A DNA stretch of 39,013 nucleotides from Bacillota bacterium (GTDB lineage Bacteria; Bacillota; Clostridia; Peptostreptococcales; Anaerovoracaceae). The translations under genes were made by a program, and so were the position numbers. The stretch covers positions 1-39,013 of the forward strand of contig JAFSUI010000015.1 in assembly GCA_017445315.1 (NCBI GenBank). Direction: 5' to 3'. The notes beneath the pieces were generated by a model that saw only the letters and a list, made by a program, of their open reading frames with translations, searched no databases and was not told where the DNA came from. Each line of letters opens with the position of its first letter. The stretch's first letter is position 1. Positions 7,088 through 16,079 of this stretch are shown here, one piece after another.

Positions 7088-9043
7088 ATGAAAAAACAAA
7101 ACAAATCGACACCTGTAACACTAATAGCATTTGTCATTACGCTTTTTGTGATATTTGTTATTGTTGCATTCCTCTTGCTTGGCAAAGGAAACACCAACGC
7201 CAATACAAGACCTCGCAATCTGACGTATGACACAGGCTGGACCTTTATTGAGAACGGAAGCAACCAAGGAACGGTCAATCTTCCGGTCAAGATGACAACA
7301 CCGTCATCTGGCATATCAGTTCTTAAAAAGCAGCTCCCCTCCAACATCTCCTCAAGAGATGCTATTGCCGTGAGAAACTACCATCAGCTTCTTCACGTCA
7401 GAATCGGAGACAGCATTATATTTGCTTATCCAAACCTTGGATGGAACGGTGTCGGAAATATAATAAGCGACGAATGGATTGTTGTGAATCTGAAGCCCGA
7501 ATACGCAGGCGAAACAATTGAGCTTCACTTCACCAATACATCCATGTTCAAAACATCTTTTAATATCAGCAATGTCTATTACGGAACGGATAACGATGTC
7601 GTTCAGCATATTCGCTCTACGACCTTTATGCCATTCCTCTGGGGTCTCATAATCTTCTTGATCGGACTCTTCCTTTTGATTATGAGTGCTGTTTATGCAA
7701 GACCAACCGACCAAAGGCCAAATACCGCAATGGGCGCGGCGCTACTTTGCTTTGGCCTATGGCTCCTAAATAGATCGCTCATGCCGGTGCTCACAAGATT
7801 CTCCGGTGCACTCTATATTTTCGCGGTACTCGCGCTGATGTTTGTACCGCCGTGCATCTTCCTCTACTCCTATTACAGGAACAAAGAGCATCGACAGATT
7901 TCCATGAAATGCTATATCGTTGCTATTGCGGCTGACGTATTCATCATGCTCTCCTGCATAGTAATCAGATACAACGCAAATATAATCGCAATACTTTGTT
8001 ATTCCCTCGCGGGTGTCGGCATCATCCTTAATGGCGTGCTTCTCTATAGATCCGCTTATGGCGACAAAGCAAATCTGCTTACGAGGACGGAACTCCTTCT
8101 CAACAGAACCGAGTTCCTCGCAAATATTATTCTTCCAATCATAATCATTGCGGAATCAATCCTCTTTAGAGACAGAATGTGGACAGAGATGAGCATGTTC
8201 TTCAGAAGCGGTCTTCTAATCTATGCATTCATCTATCTGGTATTTGTATTCTGGAGAAATCGACTCGCGCTTTCCGACAGAGTAAATGTAACCAATAGAC
8301 TTAAGGAGAATCAGCTGAAGCTGATGATGGATCAGATTCAACCGCACTTCCTCTTTAATACACTTAGTGCGATTCGTATTTTGATTAAGATGGAACCCGA
8401 TATGGCTTATGACGCCATGTACGACTTCTCCAAATATCTCCGTGCAAATATAGACAACGTCAACAATATCGACGGAATCGATTTTGCATCTGAGGTTGAA
8501 CACATCAAGAGCTATGTGAATATAGAAAAGATCAGATTCGGTGACAGAGTAAATGCCGTATATGATATCCAGTGCGACGACTTCTTTGTACCGCCGCTAT
8601 CGATTCAGAGCCTCGTAGAAAACGCCATTCAGTACGGCATCCTTCCAAAGATGCGTGGCGGAACCATCTGGCTCAGGAGCTATGAGACAAACGACTACGA
8701 CGTTGTGGAGATAGAAGACGACGGCGTAGGATTCACAAGAGATACAGCTGCTCACCTCTTCTCAATTTACGCAAGTGACGATGACAAGGTCGGCATGGAA
8801 TCCAACCAGGTTCTCCGAACTGCGCTGACAGAGGTTATGGAAAATCTCAACCTAACAGACTCCACCGGAAACCCAATCGTATTTACGAAGCCGGTTAAGA
8901 ATAACGATCTCACAGAGGAACATCAGTCATCTAGCACGATGAATATCTTCCTCCGTCTGAGAGAAATGTCGGGAGCAAAATTTGAAATCGCAAGTACCGA
9001 AGGAGAAGGAACACTTATCCGCGTGCTTATACCAAAGAACTAA
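7088..9043 (+). CDS. Membrane sensor histidine kinase, LytS/YehU (His_kinase) type
   Basis: The 651-residue protein has one N-terminal membrane segment (residues ~12-34), then an extracytoplasmic beta-rich domain to ~175. Seven or so closely spaced membrane helices follow (about 180-390), a layout like 7TMR-DISM receptors. The cytoplasmic part starts with QIQPHFLFNTLSAIRI, the phospho-acceptor block of LytS-type kinases (H420). The ATPase domain has N-box SLVENAIQYGI, G1 box EDDGVGF and a C-terminal GEGTLIRVLIP. These kinases usually phosphorylate LytTR or AraC-type response regulators, but none is adjacent, so the partner is unknown. No good ribosome site is visible upstream of ATG 7088; coupling to the small upstream gene is possible. 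Confidence 0.88.
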   Translation: MKKQNKSTPVTLIAFVITLFVIFVIVAFLLLGKGNTNANTRPRNLTYDTGWTFIENGSNQGTVNLPVKMTTPSSGISVLKKQLPSNISSRDAIAVRNYHQLLHVRIGDSIIFAYPNLGWNGVGNIISDEWIVVNLKPEYAGETIELHFTNTSMFKTSFNISNVYYGTDNDVVQHIRSTTFMPFLWGLIIFLIGLFLLIMSAVYARPTDQRPNTAMGAALLCFGLWLLNRSLMPVLTRFSGALYIFAVLALMFVPPCIFLYSYYRNKEHRQISMKCYIVAIAADVFIMLSCIVIRYNANIIAILCYSLAGVGIILNGVLLYRSAYGDKANLLTRTELLLNRTEFLANIILPIIIIAESILFRDRMWTEMSMFFRSGLLIYAFIYLVFVFWRNRLALSDRVNVTNRLKENQLKLMMDQIQPHFLFNTLSAIRILIKMEPDMAYDAMYDFSKYLRANIDNVNNIDGIDFASEVEHIKSYVNIEKIRFGDRVNAVYDIQCDDFFVPPLSIQSLVENAIQYGILPKMRGGTIWLRSYETNDYDVVEIEDDGVGFTRDTAAHLFSIYASDDDKVGMESNQVLRTALTEVMENLNLTDSTGNPIVFTKPVKNNDLTEEHQSSSTMNIFLRLREMSGAKFEIASTEGEGTLIRVLIPKN

Positions 9044-9092
9044 AATAAATTAAAAAAATAAATTAAAACAATAGATTAAAACGAGGGAACAA

Positions 9093-10934
9093 ATGGAAAG
9101 AGAAGATTTACTTGATGTTTATCGCCACTCACTGGCACATATCCTTGCAAAGGCGGTAATCGAAATTTTTGGAAAAGAAAATGTGCAGTATGCAATCGGT
9201 CCGGAAGTATCCGATGGTCTTTATTATGACTTCGTTCTTCCGCGCGCCGTAACAAAGGAGGACTTCACTGTTATAGAAGAGAAGATGCACGAGATTATTA
9301 AGCGTAGAGAGGCTTGGCTTCGTCAAGAAATAAGCCGCGAGGATGCTCTTGAGATGTTTAAGGATCAGCGCTTTAAAACGGAGCTCATAGAAGACCTCCC
9401 TGAAGACGAAAAGATTACGATTTACTATACGGGCGAAGACTTTGTCGATCTCTGTAGAGGTCCTCATGTAGATAATTCACAGGAGCTCCTCTCCGCAGCG
9501 TTCCAGCTTAAGTCTGCTTCAGGATCTTACTGGAGAGGCGACGAGCATAATGAACAGCTTCAGAGAATCTATGTCTATGCGTTCCCTGACAAGCAACAGT
9601 TAAAGGATCATCTAAAACTTATACAGGAAGCTCTTGAGCGCGACCACAAGAAACTCGGTCAGCAGCTTGAACTCTTTATGTTTGATGAGACCGCTCCGGG
9701 TATGCCCTACTGGCTACCGAGAGGATGGAGACTATATAACACTCTTATGGACTTCTCAAGGACTCTCCAGGACGAATACGGATACCAGGAAATTTGCGCA
9801 CCGGTATTTAACAACCGCAAGCTCTATTTGATCAGCGGTCACTGGGCACATTATCAAAATAATATGTTTGTAGTTCCAGAACTGGAGAGAGACGAGAACG
9901 GACAGATTCTCCTTGACGAGAACGGTTCTTTCAAGATGAAGCCTGTAGAGGAAGCAGACATCTACTCGGCAAAGCCGATGAACTGCCCTAACGCAATGGT
10001 AGTGTTTAAATCTCAAGTTCGTTCATATAGAGACCTTCCGCTTAGACTTTCTGAAAACAACGTTCTTCACAGAAAGGAAAAATCCGGTCAGCTAAACGGC
10101 CTTCTCCGCGTTCAGGAATTCCGTCAGGATGATGACCATACATTTGTTATGGAGTCGCAGATAGAAGAAGAGATCGGAAAGATCTTTGAACTTACGGATA
10201 AGATTTATTCTACGCTCGGACTATCATATAGAGCAGAGCTTTCTACTCGCCCTGAAGACTTTATGGGCGACATAGAAGTTTGGAACGAAGCCGAAGCTGC
10301 CCTTAAGAAAATTCTTGATGGCAAATACGGTGAGGGCGGATACGAGATTAACGAAGGCGATGGCGCGTTCTACGGACCAAAGATTGACCTTCAGATGAAG
10401 GATGCTCTCGGTCGCGAATGGCAGTGCGGAACGATTCAGCTAGACTTCCAGCTTCCACATAATTTTGAACTTAAATACACAGCACCTGATGGAAGCCTCA
10501 AGCAGCCTATCGTAATCCACAGGGCGCTCTACGGATCGTTCGAAAGATTCATAGCTGTAATCATAGAGAACTTCAAGGGAGCATTCCCCTTCTGGCTTTC
10601 ACCGACACAGGTTGCCGTTGTTCCAATCAAAACAGAACATAACGATTACGCAGAGGTAATCTGCAAACTTCTCCGCGCCAATCGCATTCGCTACGAAGTA
10701 GATTATGAGGACAAAAATATGAACGCCAAAATCAAGACGTTCAAGAACTTCAAGGTGCCTTATATAATCGTTGTTGGCGGACAAGAGGCAGAGAATAGAA
10801 CTGTATCGATAAATGTTCGTGGATCAAATCAGCAACTCAGGAATGTTCCGCTTGATACATTCCTGGATATGTGCGATATGATGAATGAAGAACACTCATT
10901 AGAACTCCTCACCGAGGTCCCCGCAGAGCAATAA
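9093..10934 (+). CDS. thrS: Threonine--tRNA ligase lacking the TGS domain
   Basis: ThrRS charges tRNA-Thr with threonine. The protein has 613 residues. The N2 editing domain starts at once (RHSLAHILAKAV, the HxxxH of the editing site, and the later DLCRGPH). The catalytic core has MNCPNAM (zinc Cys), RVQEFRQDDDHTF (motif 2), FYGPKIDLQMKD and VIHRALYGSFERF (motif 3 region with zinc His). A class-II anticodon-binding domain closes the protein (VAVVPIKTEH onward). The ~60-residue N-terminal TGS domain of E. coli ThrRS is absent: no in-frame start lies further upstream. A GAGGG site precedes ATG 9093. Only 49 AT-rich bases separate it from the kinase, leaving no room for a T-box leader. Confidence 0.96.
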   Translation: MEREDLLDVYRHSLAHILAKAVIEIFGKENVQYAIGPEVSDGLYYDFVLPRAVTKEDFTVIEEKMHEIIKRREAWLRQEISREDALEMFKDQRFKTELIEDLPEDEKITIYYTGEDFVDLCRGPHVDNSQELLSAAFQLKSASGSYWRGDEHNEQLQRIYVYAFPDKQQLKDHLKLIQEALERDHKKLGQQLELFMFDETAPGMPYWLPRGWRLYNTLMDFSRTLQDEYGYQEICAPVFNNRKLYLISGHWAHYQNNMFVVPELERDENGQILLDENGSFKMKPVEEADIYSAKPMNCPNAMVVFKSQVRSYRDLPLRLSENNVLHRKEKSGQLNGLLRVQEFRQDDDHTFVMESQIEEEIGKIFELTDKIYSTLGLSYRAELSTRPEDFMGDIEVWNEAEAALKKILDGKYGEGGYEINEGDGAFYGPKIDLQMKDALGREWQCGTIQLDFQLPHNFELKYTAPDGSLKQPIVIHRALYGSFERFIAVIIENFKGAFPFWLSPTQVAVVPIKTEHNDYAEVICKLLRANRIRYEVDYEDKNMNAKIKTFKNFKVPYIIVVGGQEAENRTVSINVRGSNQQLRNVPLDTFLDMCDMMNEEHSLELLTEVPAEQ

Positions 10935-10938
10935 ACCA

Positions 10939-11212
10939 ACAAGAGCCTTGTCCCTCCTTGGTTGGCTGCACGCACTTTAGTCCTCGGGATGGATAATTAA
11001 TTCCTCAATAAAATTGAACCTCTGGAGGGTTGCATCAAAGCTCGAACCCTTGCGGTACTTCTCTTCCACCAAACAAGTTTGGTATTGAGAAGCCCCGCAA
11101 GACTTCGACTGCTGCCAACCTCACAGAGGTTCTTCTTTTATTTTCGGTTAATTATATTCCATCCCTGCGGAAGGCGTGCCGTGCAACCATCCCAAGAAGG
11201 GCCTTCTCTTGT
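10939..11212. repeat. Long convergent-gene hairpin element, copy 1 (candidate structured or terminator element)
   Basis: The gap between thrS and prsW stops folds on itself. The outer arm ACAAGAG (10939-10945) pairs with CTCTTGT (11206-11212). GGGATGG and ATAATTAA pair with TTAATTAT and CCATCCC. The core GAACCTCTG pairs with CAGAGGTTC (9 bp), followed by TTCTTTTATTTT. Arms 11005-11040 (36 nt) and 11113-11144 (32 nt) are identical to those of the copy at 18049-18294. The 72-nt insert between them is itself a nested hairpin (CTTGCGG/CCGCAAG, ACTTCTC/GAGAAG, ACCAAA/TTTGGT). The T-rich tails fit a bidirectional terminator, but the element is larger than termination needs. Confidence 0.8.
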
Positions 11213-11216
11213 CGGT

Positions 11217-11933
11217 TTATAGTGGGTGGTCTGTAAGCGCTTCTTTCTTTATGGTGCTTATCATCAGTATGTCGATAGCGATAATGAATGCAAAGAATAT
11301 GATTGTCGATAGCGCGGTCTGTTTCATCGCACATGCATCATAGAACCCATGGAGGAATACCGCAACCAGATATGCAAGCTTTCTGTTCACGGACGACTTT
11401 TGATCGTCTCCTCTGTTGGCCCAGAGTCTCGCTCTTCCGTAGAAGACTCCCATAAATACCGCAAAGGACATATGCCCCGGAATTGCAAGGAGCGCTCTCG
11501 TCGGTGCGATTGTTAGACCGTAGCCTGCTACGTATCCGATGTTTTCAAATGCGGCAAACCCGAGTGAGATAAATACAGCATAGATGATTCCGTCAAACCT
11601 AAAATTGAAATGCGGATTCTTCCATGTAATAAGCTTCATGAAGATATACTTTGTTCCCTCTTCAACCACAGCAACAACAAGGAACGCAAGTATTATTACG
11701 TATAGCGGATTGGCGACGCTGATAAAGCGATCTAGCACAGTTATCGCAGCACCTTCCAGTCCACCGGAAACAATTGCAGCAAGAACTCCGAGACCTATGA
11801 GTTTAAACAAAAGTCCCGCGGGTTCTTTTTCTATTGTGTCCTTTCTGTACATATAGAAAAGAAGTAGTGCCGCAGGAAGAACCGCAGCCAATATATAAAC
11901 TATTCCTACAGGTATCAAATTAATATAAAACAA
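11217..11933 (-). CDS. PrsW-family intramembrane metalloprotease
   Basis: PrsW proteases cut membrane substrates; in Bacillus subtilis the substrate is the anti-sigma factor RsiW. The 238-residue protein is almost wholly membrane-embedded with about seven hydrophobic segments. All family motifs are visible: EKEP (residues 35-38), EEGTK (E91, E92, K95), FAAFENIGY (E130), PGHMSF (H154) and HGFYDA (H195). No sigma or anti-sigma gene is nearby, so the substrate is unknown. It starts 2 nt after the stop of the P-type ATPase gene, so the two are translated from one transcript. Its stop lies 5 bp from the long hairpin element shared with the convergent thrS. Confidence 0.9.
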   Translation of the reverse strand: MFYINLIPVGIVYILAAVLPAALLLFYMYRKDTIEKEPAGLLFKLIGLGVLAAIVSGGLEGAAITVLDRFISVANPLYVIILAFLVVAVVEEGTKYIFMKLITWKNPHFNFRFDGIIYAVFISLGFAAFENIGYVAGYGLTIAPTRALLAIPGHMSFAVFMGVFYGRARLWANRGDDQKSSVNRKLAYLVAVFLHGFYDACAMKQTALSTIIFFAFIIAIDILMISTIKKEALTDHPL

Positions 11934-11935
11934 TT

Positions 11936-14314
11936 CTATTCCTCTCTTCCGTGACGACGACGGCGTTCTCTTCTCTTTTCTTCTTTTCTGGCGAGCTGTT
12001 GCCTCCTTACGTATGATCCTACACTCGCCGCTTTATGAACATATCTAAATACTGCTTCGGTTGCAATTAAGAATACTATGAGGAGCATAAAAGCCTTTGT
12101 TGTTATTCCTGTTATACCGAATACCTCCGGAATGAGTATTACACAAAGCGCCATGCCCACTACCAATGCACCTATCATGAACTTGTGGAAATTGGTTAGC
12201 GGCGCTGCAACCTTTGTTAGGAATAAGAACCCTACAAGCGCAACGAGCATGGTTGCCGATGTGGAAATACATTCATCGTCTATCTTAAACACTCGCCCAA
12301 ATATTACCATGGCGCTCACGGAAATAAACATAGTGAGTCCCGCCGGCGCGGCCATCTTGAGAACGTTAGGAAGGAAGCTTCCCTTGATTCTCTTTGTATT
12401 TGATTCTAGTGCGAGTATGAACGAAGGAACACCAATCGTAAATGCACTGATGAGCGTTATCTGTCTCGGCTTAAGCGGATACGAGAGCACGCTTATCATG
12501 GAGAATATCGCAAGAAGAATCGAGAAAATATTTTTTGTTAAGTATAGAGATGCTGCTCTCTGGATATTGTTTACGACTCTTCTTCCCTCTGCAACTACGG
12601 ATGGCATCTTGCTGAAGTTTGAATCCATCAGTACGAGCTGCGCCACATTGGATGCGGCATCGCTTCCCGAAGCCATCGCAACTGAACAGTCTGCGTCTTT
12701 TAACGCAAGGATATCGTTGACGCCGTCTCCCGTCATTCCGACGGTATGGCCTTGTTCCTGAAGCGCACGTACAAATTTTCTCTTCTGCTCCGGGCTCACT
12801 CTTCCAAATACGGTAAACCTCTGCACCGCATCATAGATTGCTCTATCGTTAATGAGCGTTCTTGCATCGACATAGTGATCTGCGTCCGGGATTCCGGCTT
12901 CCATGGCGACATGAGAAACTGTCTCAGGGTTATCTCCGGAAATTACTTTTATCACTACATCGTTTTCTGCGAAATATCTGAACGTTTCCAACGCGGATTC
13001 TCTTACCGGGTTATTGAGAAGTATAAACGCAATTGCATCTGCTCTTCCCATGAGCTCCTGTCCCGCAGGGATTTCCGATACCTCGGCAAAGGCAAGAACT
13101 CTGAATCCCTTTTCTCCCATCTCTACCACATAATCTCTATACATGTGATAACCCGGTCCGAGAACGTTTTCCGGAGCTCCGAGTACATAGTTTCCTCCGA
13201 GGAAACATACACCGCTATATTTATATCTCGATGAGAATGGACATACCTTTACGACTTCCCAGTTTCCGACTTCATCAAAATACTCTTTGAGCGCAACCAT
13301 GGTCGCATTGTCCGCAGCCTGCGCATCAACAAAGGAACCGAGAAGGCGCCCAATCTCTTCCGCTTCCATTTTTCTGGTTACGAGTGTTACGCTATCTACG
13401 CGCATTTCATTTTCTGTGATCGTTCCCGTCTTATCCACACAAAGCACATCTACTCTTGCGAGCGCCTCTATGCATTTTAGGTTTTGAACAAGAACGTCGC
13501 GTCTGGCTAACTTGATTGCTGAGACAACCATTGCGATTGAGGCGGTAATGTATAGACCTTCAGGAATCATCCCGAGGACCGCTGCAACCATTGAAATTAC
13601 ACTTTCCTGTAATTTCATATCTAGGACTACCATCTGCTGAATCATCATTACGATTCCGACAGGAATAATTACAACGCCGATTACCTTTAGCATCTTATCA
13701 AGAGAGATTATCATTTCGGAATCGTCGTGCTTCCCGGATTTGGTTGCTTCAAGTGTTAGACGAGAGATATATGCTTCTTTTCCTACCGCCGTAAGAACAG
13801 CAAGGCACTCACCCGAAACGATGTAGCTTCCGGAAAGAAGGCTGTCGCCTTTGTTCTTTGTTATTTCGTCTGCTTCACCTGTTAGGAGAGCCTCGTTAAC
13901 CTGAACGGATCCTTCTATAACCTCGGCGTCCGCAGGGATTTGGTTTCCCGCTCTAAGTACAACAACGTCGTCAAGCACAAGCTCTTCTGTTCTAACCTCA
14001 ACCTCTTCACCGTTTCTTATTGCGTGAGCCCTCGGCATCTTCATGAGCTTGAGTTTATCGAGCGCACGTTTTGATCTCAGTTCCTGGAAAATACCTATGA
14101 AGGCATTTGCTATAACCACTATCATAAATGTCAGTTCCTTGAATGAACCAACAAATATGAGTAGCGCTGCCAAGATAACAAAGACCAAGTTAAAATACGT
14201 CAGAACATTTCCCTTGATTATCTGTTTGACTGTGCGCGTAGAAGGATCTACCTGAACATTGGTCTGATACTTATCTATTCTGTGTTGTACTTCTCTGTCG
14301 GTTAAGCCCGGCAT
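11936..14314 (-). CDS. P-type cation ATPase, CtpE-like (probable Ca2+ or other divalent cation transport)
   Basis: The 792-residue protein has the complete P-type ATPase plan: the actuator TGE loop (LLTGEAD, residues 144-150), the phosphorylation motif DKTGTIT with D294, the nucleotide-binding domain, the hinge MTGDGVND and six C-terminal membrane helices. The membrane helix before the phosphorylation domain carries PEGL (251-254), as in Ca2+/Mg2+-type pumps and in the CtpE group, and lacks the CPC motif of heavy-metal pumps. The N-terminus has no metal-binding domain. The C-terminus is a very basic tail (RKEEKRRERRRRHGREE). CtpE has been described as a calcium importer in mycobacteria; the ion here is inference. 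It is followed by prsW after 2 nt. Confidence 0.87.
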   Translation of the reverse strand: MPGLTDREVQHRIDKYQTNVQVDPSTRTVKQIIKGNVLTYFNLVFVILAALLIFVGSFKELTFMIVVIANAFIGIFQELRSKRALDKLKLMKMPRAHAIRNGEEVEVRTEELVLDDVVVLRAGNQIPADAEVIEGSVQVNEALLTGEADEITKNKGDSLLSGSYIVSGECLAVLTAVGKEAYISRLTLEATKSGKHDDSEMIISLDKMLKVIGVVIIPVGIVMMIQQMVVLDMKLQESVISMVAAVLGMIPEGLYITASIAMVVSAIKLARRDVLVQNLKCIEALARVDVLCVDKTGTITENEMRVDSVTLVTRKMEAEEIGRLLGSFVDAQAADNATMVALKEYFDEVGNWEVVKVCPFSSRYKYSGVCFLGGNYVLGAPENVLGPGYHMYRDYVVEMGEKGFRVLAFAEVSEIPAGQELMGRADAIAFILLNNPVRESALETFRYFAENDVVIKVISGDNPETVSHVAMEAGIPDADHYVDARTLINDRAIYDAVQRFTVFGRVSPEQKRKFVRALQEQGHTVGMTGDGVNDILALKDADCSVAMASGSDAASNVAQLVLMDSNFSKMPSVVAEGRRVVNNIQRAASLYLTKNIFSILLAIFSMISVLSYPLKPRQITLISAFTIGVPSFILALESNTKRIKGSFLPNVLKMAAPAGLTMFISVSAMVIFGRVFKIDDECISTSATMLVALVGFLFLTKVAAPLTNFHKFMIGALVVGMALCVILIPEVFGITGITTKAFMLLIVFLIATEAVFRYVHKAASVGSYVRRQQLARKEEKRRERRRRHGREE

Positions 14315-14330
14315 AATGTCTCCTTAATGT

Positions 14331-14438
14331 TTAAATCCTGAGTATATCGTCAGAGCGTCCCATCGGTTTTTTCATCTTGACGAGAGTTCTTCCGCATGAA
14401 CATTTCTCTCTTGATATTATTTTCTTTTCATCACACAC
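14331..14438 (-). pseudogene. Remnant of a phenylacetate-CoA-ligase (PaaK)-like gene
   Basis: Between the kinase stop and the ATPase start a minus-strand frame encodes EKCSCGRTLVKMKKPMGRSD followed by DILRI and a stop. It matches the C-terminal hinge region of PaaK-type AMP-forming ligases, where CxCGRT is followed by a GR(S/T)DD(M/I) signature. The family continues with a ~90-residue C-terminal domain and is preceded by ~300 residues, both absent here. The fragment (about 35 codons from a possible GTG) is open upstream to the kinase stop codon and ends 16 nt before the ATPase ATG. It is therefore most likely a deletion scar. A small zinc-binding peptide is a less likely alternative. Confidence 0.55.
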
Positions 14439-14465
14439 TTTTTTCTTTTTTTGGACTTTTAGTTT

Positions 14466-16079
14466 TTACTCAGATGCTTTTTCTCCTCCGTCCATATTTA
14501 TTAATTCTTCAGATATAACTTCTGCTGTAGTTTCTCCCTCTGGAGAATCCTCTGCAGCTCCTTCCTCTGCAGTATCTTCCTCTGCAGTTTCTTCCTCCGG
14601 ACTTGTCATTGTTTCTGCGAGGCTCTCTAGATCAATATCGTGAACGTTGATTCCGGCGAGGCCTTCTTCCGAAACTTTTTCTTCTACAGTCTTTTCTCTA
14701 TATACGAGCAAGGTTACATTGACTTTAAATGCATCGCCTTCATCGGTATAAACAAAATCTCCGCCCATGTCCTTGCAGATTTTTTCGCAGGTCTTTAGAC
14801 CGATCTTGTTACTCTCTACGTTTCGAGAATCTTCGCGTATTCCATTCTCAAGGTTAACGACGATTTTCTGTCCCTGGACGTGCGCCTTGATTTTGATCGA
14901 CTCCTTCTTGTCCGCATACTTCAAAATATTGGAGAAGAGATTATCAAAGAGTCTCTTTAGGCCGGATACGTCAGCTTCTATTTCTACACCTTCGGGAATC
15001 TCGTAATCAAACTCTACGTTAAATCCGTAATTGATTAGCTCTGCGGCGTGCTCGCTCAAAAGCTGCTGAACGAGTATCCCTGCGTCATAGACTTCCAAAT
15101 CCTTTTCGGCTCCTTTACTTCCAAATACCAAGAAGTATTGGAAGAGTTTATCCGAAAGGTCTTTTAATTGGAAGGCTTTATCCCTACTCGCAGCGACATA
15201 TTTTTTCATGTCTTCTTCAGACTGATATTTTCCGCTCTCTATGATGTCCAGATAACCGATTAACGATGTGAGTGGCGTTCTTATATCGTGTGACATTGCG
15301 GTTATGAGCTCCGAGTTCTTGTCCCACGCTTCCTTTTCGTTGATAAGTCGCTGGATAAGACTCGATCTCATCGTATCTACTCGCGTGGCAAGTCTTCCTA
15401 CTTCGTCGTTTGCGAGCGGCTTTATTGTCGCACCGAGATCTCCGTTGGTTACGTTCTCTGCATATTGCGACACCTTTGCTATTCTTGCCATGAGGCGTGC
15501 GTTATATACGAGGAGCGAGCCTATAACTACAGCAATCGCACCTATGAGTTTTAGGGCATCAAATATTCTGTAAAGATGCTGCTGCTTATATACGTCTATA
15601 AAGACATAATAGTCGCCGTCCTCAAATGTAATGATCCTGTTCTTTAAATCCTGCTGGAACTCTTCCGGTGTGATTCTTGGAGTGTTTTCATCATTCGCTA
15701 CCGAAGAATGGTCATCTGTCATGGATTCGTCATCGGAGCTTCTCGGTGTAACCGTCCAACCTCCGTCAAAGGATATGGAGAAATTATCAAAGACCATAAG
15801 ATATGTATAGTCATTTTCTCTTATCCATTTTTGGAGCTTATCCGTATCGGTTGTCTTAAGATTCTCGGCCTCTATATATTCCTTGAAATCCCTAAATGCT
15901 GCATTGATATTTCTTGTCTCGGCGTCCTCGTTCAGATAGTACTTCTGAGCAACGACATTTTCGAGACCTTCTAGTGCTTCATAAAGAATAAAAGCCGCAA
16001 TCAAAGAACTTATGACAACAAGGGCCAGCTTAAGCGTAAGCGGTATATAGATTTTTTTCTTTGCCTGTTGTCTCTCCAA
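14466..16079 (-). CDS. Sensor histidine kinase (HAMP, HisKA), partner of the adjacent response regulator
   Basis: The 537-residue protein has two membrane segments (residues ~15-34 and ~176-193) flanking a ~140-residue extracellular domain. HAMP (~195-245), HisKA with AMSHDIRTPLTSLIGYLDII (H264) and an ATPase domain with N-box RLFDNLFSNILKYAD follow. The usual DxGxGI and the long ATP lid are replaced by a short loop, NLENGIREDS to NKIGLKTCEKICKDMGG, a shortened form I associate with VanS-like kinases of Clostridia. After the fold, residues 461-537 are an acidic Glu/Thr/Ala tail encoded partly by a short degenerate repeat (CCTCTGCAG). Its ATG directly abuts the stop of the response regulator gene. 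Confidence 0.9.
   Translation of the reverse strand: MERQQAKKKIYIPLTLKLALVVISSLIAAFILYEALEGLENVVAQKYYLNEDAETRNINAAFRDFKEYIEAENLKTTDTDKLQKWIRENDYTYLMVFDNFSISFDGGWTVTPRSSDDESMTDDHSSVANDENTPRITPEEFQQDLKNRIITFEDGDYYVFIDVYKQQHLYRIFDALKLIGAIAVVIGSLLVYNARLMARIAKVSQYAENVTNGDLGATIKPLANDEVGRLATRVDTMRSSLIQRLINEKEAWDKNSELITAMSHDIRTPLTSLIGYLDIIESGKYQSEEDMKKYVAASRDKAFQLKDLSDKLFQYFLVFGSKGAEKDLEVYDAGILVQQLLSEHAAELINYGFNVEFDYEIPEGVEIEADVSGLKRLFDNLFSNILKYADKKESIKIKAHVQGQKIVVNLENGIREDSRNVESNKIGLKTCEKICKDMGGDFVYTDEGDAFKVNVTLLVYREKTVEEKVSEEGLAGINVHDIDLESLAETMTSPEEETAEEDTAEEGAAEDSPEGETTAEVISEELINMDGGEKASE

Noticed and set aside
9044-9092. T-box leader for thrS
   Set aside because: Only 49 AT-rich bases separate the kinase stop from the thrS start; no specifier hairpin or T-box sequence fits, unless it lay inside the kinase gene, where I see none.
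12078-12761. Plus-strand open frame (227 codons) opposite the P-type ATPase
   Set aside because: Antisense shadow: the minus-strand gene has all catalytic motifs in this region.
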